64,000 nucleotides of DNA from Caballeronia sp. dw_276 (GTDB lineage: Bacteria > Pseudomonadota > Gammaproteobacteria > Burkholderiales > Burkholderiaceae): positions 1-64,000 of the forward strand of contig NZ_JAAVUV010000017.1 in NCBI RefSeq assembly GCF_018449635.1, written 5' to 3'. The position numbers and the translations under genes are program-made. The notes beneath the pieces were generated by a model that saw only the letters and a program-made list of their open reading frames with translations, made no database searches and was not told the DNA's origin. Position 1 is the stretch's first letter. Each line of letters opens with the position of its first letter. Positions 1 through 6,529 of this stretch are shown here, one piece after another.

Positions 1-1230
1 AAGTGGCGCGGAGCGCAACACGTTGACATCTTTCGCACTCACCGGCGTGCCGTGATTACCCCACGCGGTACGGATATACGTGACCACGGCCGCGACCTCG
101 ACATCCGAAAGCGATTGCGCGAAAGGCGGCATACCGTAAGGCATGGGGTTTTTCTTCGTGCCCGGCGCATAACCACCGTTGAGCACCATGCGGATCGGGT
201 TCACCGACGACGTCATCTGAATGGACTGGTTTGCGGCAAGCGGCGGGAAATGCGGCAGCTTGCCCTGACCCTGCGCGGCGTGACAGACGGCGCACTGCGC
301 GTCGTAGATCTTCTTGCCGAGCGGCGACATAGTGTTCTTTTCTTCAGCAAGCGCTGGCGTAGGCGGGGTGATTTTCTCGCCAGCGCGCGAAGGCAGCGTC
401 TTCAGATATACAGCTACGGAACGGATGTCTTCATCGGAGAGATACTGGAAGCTGTCGTACACGACTTCCGCCATCGGGCCGTAAACAGCGCCACGATTCG
501 ATACCCCCGCTTGCAACAGATCGGCAATGTCTTCGATACTCCAGTCGCCGAGCCCCGCTTCCTTGTTCGATGTCAGCGACGGTGCGTACCAGTTCTGGAT
601 CGGGATCAAACCGCCCTCGAAACGCTTGGACGCAGAGTTGCCGCCCAGCGCATTGATTGCGGTATGACACATCGTGCAATGGCCGAGCCCTTCGACCAGA
701 TAGGCGCCGCGGTTCCATTCGACCGACTGCGTGGGATCAGGCTGGTATTCGCCCGCGCGGAAGTACAAAGCGCGCCAGCCATACAACAGTGAGCGCTGGT
801 TGAACGGAAAGCGCAGTTCGTGAGCACGGTTGGGCTGCGGGATAGGCGGCGTCGACAACAGATACGCAAAGATCGCATCGGAGTCGGCGCGCGTGACTTT
901 GGTGTACGACGCAAACGGCATGGCGGGATAAAGCAGCTCGCCGGTTCGCGATTTGCCCGTATGCATCATGTTGTAGAATTCTGCTGCGGTCCATTTGCCG
1001 ATACCGTTTTCCTTATCCGACGAAATGTTCGGCGTATAGAGCGTGCCAAATGGCGTTTCCATGGGCCGGCCACCTCCAAAGAGCTTGCCGGCGGGAACGG
1101 TATGACATGCGATGCAATCGCCGGCACGCGCGAGATACTCGCCACGGGAAACGACCGACGGATCGGCTGCTTGCGCATTCGACATCACAACAAACATGCA
1201 AAGAAGCATCAGGGTCCGGAAACTGAACAC
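1..1230 (-). CDS. Three-haem cytochrome c, partial (3' end outside window)
   Basis: The reading frame is open from a GTG at 1230 to the left edge, giving 410 residues without a stop. A hydrophobic N-terminus ending near Ala-Gln-Ala-Ala (about residues 17-22) looks like a Sec signal peptide. Three CxxCH haem sites lie at C39-H43, C185-H189 and C313-H317, the layout of cytochrome c subunits of membrane-bound alcohol, gluconate and aldehyde dehydrogenases. These pass electrons from a periplasmic dehydrogenase to ubiquinone or an oxidase. GTG is chosen because GAGGAA lies just upstream and it is followed by the signal peptide. It is 15 bp downstream of the two-haem cytochrome gene, so the two are probably cotranscribed. 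The dehydrogenase partner is not visible. It is a paralogue of the three-haem cytochrome at 8776-10050. Confidence 0.88.
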   Translation of the reverse strand, partial: MFSFRTLMLLCMFVVMSNAQAADPSVVSRGEYLARAGDCIACHTVPAGKLFGGGRPMETPFGTLYTPNISSDKENGIGKWTAAEFYNMMHTGKSRTGELLYPAMPFASYTKVTRADSDAIFAYLLSTPPIPQPNRAHELRFPFNQRSLLYGWRALYFRAGEYQPDPTQSVEWNRGAYLVEGLGHCTMCHTAINALGGNSASKRFEGGLIPIQNWYAPSLTSNKEAGLGDWSIEDIADLLQAGVSNRGAVYGPMAEVVYDSFQYLSDEDIRSVAVYLKTLPSRAGEKITPPTPALAEEKNTMSPLGKKIYDAQCAVCHAAQGQGKLPHFPPLAANQSIQMTSSVNPIRMVLNGGYAPGTKKNPMPYGMPPFAQSLSDVEVAAVVTYIRTAWGNHGTPVSAKDVNVLRSAPL

Positions 1231-1245
1231 GTCGATTTCCTCGCC

Positions 1246-1962
1246 TTAAGGGTTAGGTACGGTGCCGCAAGCAAGCGGCATCTTGAGAGAGCCGGCAGCG
1301 ACCGGAACGGGATCGGCTGGAGCGGGCAACGACGCCAGATAAGCCGCTATAGCCGTGATGTCGCGCTCGGCCAGCCTGGTGCTTATTTCATGCATGCAAT
1401 CGGGCGCGAGCGTCTTGCGCGTGCCGTAACGCCACGCGCCCAACTGCGCGCTGATGTAGTCGGCATGCAAACCCAGCAGGCCCGGGATGGCAGGCTCCAT
1501 ACCGGTAAGCGCCGCACCGTGACAGGCGGCACATGCGGGGATCTTGCGTGAGGGCGCGCCGTTATTTACGAGCGATTTGCCGAGCGCGAGTGTTGTTGCA
1601 TCAGCGGTAACCGGTGCAAGCACCGGAAACGGCGGCCGCTCGCCAGCGAAATGTTCCGCAATCTGCTGCAGATAAGCGTCCGGGAGATAAGCCAATAAAT
1701 AATTCATTGGCGGGTATTGCCGACGCCCGTCCCTAAAAGCAAGCAACTGGTTGTAGAGATAACCCGCGGGCTTGCCGGAGAGCCGCGGATAATAATCGTT
1801 GCTCGTACCTTCGCCTTGCGCACCGTGACATGCGGCACATGCCAGAACGCGCGCCTGCATGGTGTCGGGCGCCTTTTCAGCGGGCGCAGCGCCGGCGGCG
1901 AATGCGCCCGCGCTCGATAGCGCGAGGAGCACTAATGAAATGACGACGCTGCGAATGCCCAC
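1246..1962 (-). CDS. Two-haem cytochrome c (c4-like), exported
   Basis: This 238-residue protein has a signal peptide (residues 1 to about 25, ending Ala-Phe-Ala-Ala-Gly) and two CAACH haem sites, C42-H46 and C144-H148, each followed by a class I cytochrome fold. That two-lobed pattern is typical of cytochrome c4 and related periplasmic electron carriers. The start is GTG at 1962, with GAGGA about 8 bases upstream. It precedes the three-haem cytochrome gene by 15 bp on the same strand, so the two likely form an electron-transfer module in the periplasm. A candidate FNR-type site lies about 230 bp upstream (2191-2204). The natural donor and acceptor cannot be read from the sequence. Confidence 0.85.
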   Translation of the reverse strand: MGIRSVVISLVLLALSSAGAFAAGAAPAEKAPDTMQARVLACAACHGAQGEGTSNDYYPRLSGKPAGYLYNQLLAFRDGRRQYPPMNYLLAYLPDAYLQQIAEHFAGERPPFPVLAPVTADATTLALGKSLVNNGAPSRKIPACAACHGAALTGMEPAIPGLLGLHADYISAQLGAWRYGTRKTLAPDCMHEISTRLAERDITAIAAYLASLPAPADPVPVAAGSLKMPLACGTVPNP

Positions 1963-2190
1963 CGTTGTGTCCTCGATCGGGTTTTTGTATCTGTAGTCGT
2001 GCGCTACAGCGAATTGTTATACGACGCTATTGTGTTGGCTTTGGACTTTGGAAAATGCATTGAGTGCGGCATGAGCGAAGCTTAAAGCACTTAAAGGATT
2101 TTGCCGAGAGCCAAGATTCACACGACCTCGTGGATTATTAATCATTTAAGTGATGATTCAAAAGCGCGAAATAAAGAGCTTCGACGTTCA

Positions 2191-2204
2191 ATGATCAAGA
2201 TCAA
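2191..2204 (-). promoter_or_regulatory. Candidate FNR/ANR box
   Basis: Read on the minus strand the site is TTGATCTTGATCAT, which matches the FNR/ANR consensus TTGAT-N4-ATCAA at 9 of 10 defined positions. It lies about 230 bp upstream of the cytochrome c operon start at 1962. That is far for a classical activator position, so the real start site, or a repression role, would need to be known. The match is read directly; binding is inference. Confidence 0.45.
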
Positions 2205-2251
2205 TAAAGGCGCGGAATTTCGCTCGGCGCAGATAATTTCCTAAAGTAATT

Positions 2252-2313
2252 CCTTAGCGAAATAACGCTAAGGCGAAATTGAAGCGATCGCTTGAGCTTA
2301 GCTGCTCAAGCGA
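2252..2313 (-). terminator. Tandem hairpins after norR
   Basis: Two perfect hairpins follow the norR stop at 2335. In the norR direction the first is at 2313-2288 (10-bp arms TCGCTTGAGC and its complement, 6-nt loop) and the second at 2273-2252 (8-bp arms CCTTAGCG and CGCTAAGG, 6-nt loop). Neither has a long T-run, but the stretch after each is T-rich. They probably end the norR transcript before it reaches the cytochrome promoter. Confidence 0.55.
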
Positions 2314-2334
2314 CCTTCGTGTATGACCAAAGCG

Positions 2335-3879
2335 TTACTTAAGGCCCAGGCGCTTGGCGAGCCGGTTGAGGTTGGCGCGGTCGATTTGCAACTCACGCGC
2401 TGTCGATGCCCAGTTCTCGTTATTGCGCGCCAAAGCATTCTGCAGGACCGTTCGCTCAAACGATGTGACAGCGGTGCGAAAATCCTGGGCCGCCGTTTCC
2501 GGTGTGGAAGCATCCAGGTTCACGCTTTCCTGCTGTGTATCGTCCAGTCCAAGATGCGCGGCGGTCAGGCTCAGAATGCGCGGATGCTCAGCTTGAGACG
2601 CGAGCGCTTTTAAAGCACTGCGGCCAATCAGGTGTTCGAGTTCGCGCACATTGCCGGGCCATGCGTAGTCGAGCAGCGCGGCTTGGGCATCGCTGGAAAG
2701 ACGCAAGCTCGCCAAGCCCAGCCGCGAGCGGTTTTCCTCAAGGAAGCTCCCTGCCAGCATCAATACGTCACGGCCACGCTCGCGCAACGGCGGAACCCGT
2801 AGCGGATAAACGCTCAGCCGATGATAAAAATCCGCCCTTAGCCGCCCCGCCCTTACCTCTTCCACCAGGTCGCGATTGGTTGCGGCGATCACGCGGACAT
2901 CGACGGTATGGTCGCGGTCCGAACCTATGCGTTGCAGCTGGCCGTTCTGCAGGACGCGCAACAGCTTTGCCTGCACGCCGAGAGAAAGTTCGCCGACTTC
3001 ATCGAGAAACAGCGTGCCGCCGTCGGCGAGTTCGAACTTGCCACGCCGGTCCGAAGACGCGCCGGAAAACGCGCCACGTACATGACCGAACAATTCGCTC
3101 TCGACCAGCGTGTCGGGTAGCGCCGCGCAATTCAGGCTGATCAGCGGCTTGTTTGCGCGCGGCGACGCCGCATGAATTGCATTTGCAACGAGCTCCTTGC
3201 CAACGCCTGTCTCGCCGGTGATCAGCACGGTCAGGTCGCTGCCAGCAACGATCCCGATCTCCTGAATCATGCGCTTGTGGGCCTTGCTGTTGCCGATCAT
3301 CGTGCGATGACCTTGGCCGTGCGCTTGCCGGTATGCGTCGGCACGGCGCCGTTCTTCCTCGCCCGTTCGAGCCAGCGTATCGATGCGTTCCACCACGCTG
3401 ACGGTCGCGGCGGCAAGGCTCAGGAAAGCGCTGAGCGACGACATATCGATACTGTCGAAACGCGCCGGGTCGAGCGCGTCCAGCGTAAGCAAACCCCAAG
3501 GCCGGCCGTTGATGACGAGCGGTGATCCGAGACAATCGTGCACCTCGAGGTCGCCGGACACCGCCTGCACGAGGCCATCGTATGGATCAGGAAGATCGGA
3601 ATCCGAAGCAAACCGCGTCGGCCCCGAGTTGGCAAGCAGTCGCTCGAAACGCGGATGGTCAGCCACGCGAAAACGCCGCCCGAGCGTGTCCATGCTCAAA
3701 CCCTCGATAGCCAGCGGCACCAGCGTATCGCCTTCCAGCCGTAATAACGCGGCGGCGTCGGCGGGAAACAGCGTGCGCATGGTGTGTAACAGCCGCCGGT
3801 AACGCTCGGAATCGGCGAGGTCGCGCGACAGATCCTGCATGAGTGGCACAAGCGCATCGAGCAAAAATCGTGAGGTCAT
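2335..3879 (-). CDS. norR: NorR, nitric oxide-responsive sigma-54 activator
   Basis: This 514-residue protein has the NorR plan: an N-terminal GAF domain (about 20-165) that holds a non-haem iron for NO sensing in the family, an AAA+ domain (about 195-430) and a C-terminal Fis-type helix-turn-helix (about 470-514). Visible motifs are Walker A GETGVGKE (222-229), Walker B LFLDEVGEL (from 290), and PDPYDGL, whose D101 aligns with the E. coli NorR iron-ligand candidate D99. The sigma-54 contact loop reads GAFSGA (269-274) rather than GAFTGA. The frame could start at 3924, but the 15 extra residues do not look conserved and would cover two of the NorR-type sites, so the ATG at 3879 is preferred. 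It is divergent from hmp, its likely target. Confidence 0.93.
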   Translation of the reverse strand: MTSRFLLDALVPLMQDLSRDLADSERYRRLLHTMRTLFPADAAALLRLEGDTLVPLAIEGLSMDTLGRRFRVADHPRFERLLANSGPTRFASDSDLPDPYDGLVQAVSGDLEVHDCLGSPLVINGRPWGLLTLDALDPARFDSIDMSSLSAFLSLAAATVSVVERIDTLARTGEEERRRADAYRQAHGQGHRTMIGNSKAHKRMIQEIGIVAGSDLTVLITGETGVGKELVANAIHAASPRANKPLISLNCAALPDTLVESELFGHVRGAFSGASSDRRGKFELADGGTLFLDEVGELSLGVQAKLLRVLQNGQLQRIGSDRDHTVDVRVIAATNRDLVEEVRAGRLRADFYHRLSVYPLRVPPLRERGRDVLMLAGSFLEENRSRLGLASLRLSSDAQAALLDYAWPGNVRELEHLIGRSALKALASQAEHPRILSLTAAHLGLDDTQQESVNLDASTPETAAQDFRTAVTSFERTVLQNALARNNENWASTARELQIDRANLNRLAKRLGLK

Positions 3880-3921
3880 TTTGACTTCATTGTGAGTCTT
3901 TTCGACCAGAGTCTTTTTAAC
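3875..3921. promoter_or_regulatory. Three NorR-type enhancer sites (GT-N7-AC)
   Basis: Three 11-bp elements of the form GT-N7-AC lie at 3875-3885 (GTCATTTTGAC, a perfect inverted repeat GTCA-N3-TGAC), 3896-3906 (GTCTTTTCGAC) and 3911-3921 (GTCTTTTTAAC). Three such sites are the known arrangement needed for NorR action at the E. coli norVW promoter. They lie 43-90 bp upstream of the -24 element of hmp. The first overlaps the norR start codon, which suggests that NorR also limits its own expression. Confidence 0.78.
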
Positions 3922-3963
3922 CATCTAAATTCGCAAACCATTGATTTCAATAGGATGCAAGTG

Positions 3964-3979
3964 TGGCACGAAACTTGGA
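3964..3979 (+). promoter_or_regulatory. Sigma-54 promoter of hmp
   Basis: TGGCACG-N4-TTGG starts at 3964 and closely matches the -24/-12 consensus TGGCACG-N4-TTGC; only the last C is replaced by G. It lies 63 bp upstream of the hmp ATG at 4042 and just downstream of the three NorR sites, as expected for a NorR-activated promoter. Confidence 0.72.
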
Positions 3980-4041
3980 TTAAATGGTTCAGCGACTGCT
4001 TGTTTCCGCTCCGCTCAACATCGAACATAAGGAATTCCACC

Positions 4042-5223
4042 ATGCTATCCGCAGAACACCGTGCCATCGTCAAAGCGACCGTCCCACTTCTTGAAAGCGG
4101 CGGCGAGGCGCTGACCACGCACTTTTACGGGCTGTTGATGAGTGAACACCCGGAGGTGCGTCCGTATTTCAACCAGGCGCACCAGGCGAGCGGCGCACAA
4201 CCGCGCGCACTCGCAAATGGCGTGTTGATGTACGCAAAGCACATAGATCAGCTCGAACAACTCGGAGACCTGGTTTCGCAGATCGTGAACAAGCATGTGG
4301 CGCTCGACATCCTGCCCGAGCACTATCCGCTCGTCGGCTCATGCCTGCTTCGGTCCATTCGTGAAGTGCTGGGCGCAGAGATCGCGACCGATGCCGTGAT
4401 CGAAGCATGGGCTGCCGCGTACGGGCAACTCGCGGATTTGCTGATCGGTCTCGAGGAAACAATGTACGCCGAACGTGAAAACGCGCCGGGCGGCTGGCGC
4501 GGCACGCGCTTGTTCCGCGTTGCGCGCCGGGTCGTGGAAAGCGATGAAATAACGTCGTTCTATCTGCGACCGGATGATGGCGGTGAACTCCTCTCCTTTC
4601 AACCGGGGCAATACATTGGCGTGCGGCTGGTTCTGGATGGCGAGGAAGTCCGCCGCAACTATTCGTTATCGGCGGCGGCGAACGGCCGCGAGTATCGCAT
4701 CAGCGTGAAGCGCGAGCCTGACGGCCGGGTATCAAAGCATCTGCATGCGAATCTCAAGGAGAATGACACCATCGAACTGTTGGCGCCCGCGGGCAACTTC
4801 AAACTCGAACATAGCGACAAACCACTCGTGCTGATTACGGGCGGTGTCGGCATCACGCCGGCGCTCGCCATGCTCGAAACAGCGCTGCGAAGCGAACGTC
4901 CGGTGTATTTCATTCATGCCGCCCGAAACAGCGGTGTTCATGCATTCCGCGACTTCGTCGATGCACAAGCTGAAAAGCATCCGCGCCTGAAACGCTTCTA
5001 CTGCTATTCTGAATCGCGACCAGGCGATGCGCCGGCTCATGGCACCGGTTACCTCGATGAGGCACGGCTTGCAAAGTGGCTGCCCGAAACACGCGATGTA
5101 GACGCTTATTTTCTTGGACCGCTACCGTTCATGAAAGCGATGAAGCGGACCCTGAAGACGCTTGGCGTGCCTGAAGCGCAAACTCGCCATGAATTTTTTG
5201 GTCCGGCAGCTGCGCTTGAATAA
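4042..5223 (+). CDS. hmp: Flavohaemoprotein Hmp, NO dioxygenase
   Basis: This 393-residue protein is full length for Hmp. Residues 1 to about 140 form the globin domain, starting MLSAEHRAIVKATVPLLESG with the proximal histidine region further on. About 150-255 is the FAD domain, with the RNYSLS motif, and 260-393 the NAD-binding domain (LITGGVGITPALAML) ending with the conserved HEFFGPA. The enzyme oxidises nitric oxide to nitrate in the cytoplasm using O2, FAD and NAD(P)H. The frame is open from 3892, but ATG 4042 is chosen because AAGGA lies 8 bp upstream, the protein aligns from there, and the upstream part contains the promoter. Placement beside norR and a sigma-54 promoter indicates NO induction. 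Confidence 0.96.
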   Translation: MLSAEHRAIVKATVPLLESGGEALTTHFYGLLMSEHPEVRPYFNQAHQASGAQPRALANGVLMYAKHIDQLEQLGDLVSQIVNKHVALDILPEHYPLVGSCLLRSIREVLGAEIATDAVIEAWAAAYGQLADLLIGLEETMYAERENAPGGWRGTRLFRVARRVVESDEITSFYLRPDDGGELLSFQPGQYIGVRLVLDGEEVRRNYSLSAAANGREYRISVKREPDGRVSKHLHANLKENDTIELLAPAGNFKLEHSDKPLVLITGGVGITPALAMLETALRSERPVYFIHAARNSGVHAFRDFVDAQAEKHPRLKRFYCYSESRPGDAPAHGTGYLDEARLAKWLPETRDVDAYFLGPLPFMKAMKRTLKTLGVPEAQTRHEFFGPAAALE

Positions 5224-5283
5224 AGATGCTTGCATGCAGCAAAGATGTCTTGCGTTCATTAGCAACTTAATGCTCGTAGACTC

Positions 5284-5336
5284 CCGCTTAGGCGAATGCG
5301 ATTGATTGTTTGGCGTATCTGCATTCGCTTAAGCGG
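5284..5336. terminator. Long hairpin between hmp and the DUF4148 gene
   Basis: A 16-bp inverted repeat, arms 5284-5299 and 5321-5336, pairs throughout with one G-T wobble around a 21-nt loop. It lies between two converging genes, so it may serve as a two-way terminator. It lacks a T-run on either side. Confidence 0.45.
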
Positions 5337-5378
5337 AGTGCCCTGCTTTATTGCCCCGGCCTTGAAGAACTTTGGTAA

Positions 5379-5720
5379 TTACGAACCTGCATAGATATTG
5401 CAGAAGCTGACGGGACCTACACAAGTGTCATGACCTTGCGTACCCGGCATTGCCATGCGCGGTGCGCTCACGCTGGAACCCGAGGCAACCCCGCCATACG
5501 ACGCAGAACTTTCCTGACGATTAGCAAACCGGCTTTGAAATGCCGGGCTGATATCCGGATACGATGCATCAGTCACGTACTCCGAACCATTTTGTTGTGC
5601 TTCCACCAGTTGCTGGCGAACTTCCGCACGGGTAAGTCCTTCTGCGAATGCACTCGGCGCGAAAGCGCTGGCCGAAACAATGGCAGCAACGGACAAGGTA
5701 AGCAGGGCAAGCTTTTTCAT
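5379..5720 (-). CDS. DUF4148-type exported small protein
   Basis: This 113-residue protein begins with Lys-Lys and a signal peptide ending Ser-Ala-Phe-Ala (about residue 26). The mature start, with the pattern LTRAEVRQQLVEAQQNGSE and then a predicted short linker, fits the DUF4148 family, which is abundant in Burkholderia and relatives and has no established function. The C-terminal half is Ser/Gly rich with two cysteines near the end. The ATG at 5720 is used because GGAG is 8 bases upstream; an upstream in-frame start would put a poor leader before the signal peptide. It is likely periplasmic. A second family member is at 45450-45734. Confidence 0.8.
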   Translation of the reverse strand: MKKLALLTLSVAAIVSASAFAPSAFAEGLTRAEVRQQLVEAQQNGSEYVTDASYPDISPAFQSRFANRQESSASYGGVASGSSVSAPRMAMPGTQGHDTCVGPVSFCNIYAGS

Positions 5721-6072
5721 TTTCAACTCCGGTAGATTGAGGGTAACCAACGCAACGTGTTGCGGTTGGTACAAGGGCTAACCCATCAATCGCCGCTTTT
5801 ATTCCTGCGATATCCATAATTTATTTGCGCTGCATTGTTGTGTTCGAAGACGCTCGGAATACGCGTGTTCTTCATCCGGAGCCGGCCGCCTCATGCGAAA
5901 TCGGTAAGGCAATTGGAAGCTATGCCATCGGGTGGTTTATTCCGATTTGGAGTTACTCGCGCGCGAATGCGATTTATGGACTTATGTGAATTCAGCACGA
6001 ATCGTCGTAATCTTGTATAAGGACTTGCGGTAAGACAGACCAAAAATATCCTCACGACAACTGGAGTTGCAG
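5721..6072. other. Divergent intergenic region
   Basis: This 352-bp gap separates the DUF4148 gene (minus) from the molybdenum hydroxylase operon (plus) and should hold both promoters. I see no clear -35/-10 pair, operator or small gene in it. Confidence 0.4.
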
Positions 6073-6528
6073 ATGACGACCCTTTCCATAAACGGCGAAT
6101 CTCACACGGTCGATGCCCCACCTGACATGCCCCTGCTCTGGGTGCTCCGCGATCTCGTAGGTCTCACAGGTACAAAATTCGGCTGCGGCATCGCCCAATG
6201 CGGTGCTTGCACCGTGCACCTGGACGGCGTTGCCGTTCGCTCCTGCGTACTTCCGATTGCAGCAGTCGGCAGTCGCAAGGTGACGACTATCGAAGCGGTC
6301 AGTGCCACGCCCGCCGGCAAGAAAGTGCAGGACGCGTGGGTGGCGCTGGACGTTGTGCAGTGCGGCTACTGTCAATCGGGTCAAGTGATGTCGGCGGCGT
6401 CGCTCATCGCCGCCAACCCCGATCCATCTGACGCCGAGATAGACGCCGCCATGGCCGGCAACATCTGCCGCTGCGGCACCTACAACCGCATTCGCGCCGC
6501 GGTCAAGCACGCCGCCAAGGGGGCGTGA
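6073..6528 (+). CDS. 2Fe-2S subunit of molybdenum hydroxylase (isoquinoline 1-oxidoreductase alpha type)
   Basis: This 151-residue protein has the two [2Fe-2S] domains of xanthine dehydrogenase-family small subunits. The plant-ferredoxin-like site is [12 protein letters not shown] with a further Cys near VRSC, and the second site is CGYCQSGQ plus CRCGTY. It carries electrons from the molybdenum subunit to the cytochrome. The ATG at 6073 is preferred over a TTG two codons earlier because CTGGAG lies about 7 bases upstream. Its stop is 1 bp before the next start, so it is cotranscribed with the large subunit. The two-subunit form without an FAD protein is characteristic of isoquinoline 1-oxidoreductase and related periplasmic aldehyde dehydrogenases. 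The substrate is not determined. Confidence 0.9.
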   Translation: MTTLSINGESHTVDAPPDMPLLWVLRDLVGLTGTKFGCGIAQCGACTVHLDGVAVRSCVLPIAAVGSRKVTTIEAVSATPAGKKVQDAWVALDVVQCGYCQSGQVMSAASLIAANPDPSDAEIDAAMAGNICRCGTYNRIRAAVKHAAKGA

Positions 6529-6529
6529 C

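Larger units (their letters stand above)
1963..2334. other. Intergenic region between cytochrome operon and norR
   Basis: This 372-bp AT-rich gap has no plausible gene. It holds the upstream region of the minus-strand cytochrome operon, an FNR-type palindrome (2191-2204), a small inverted repeat AATCAT-N7-ATGATT (2140-2158), and two hairpins next to the end of norR (2252-2273 and 2288-2313). Confidence 0.6.
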
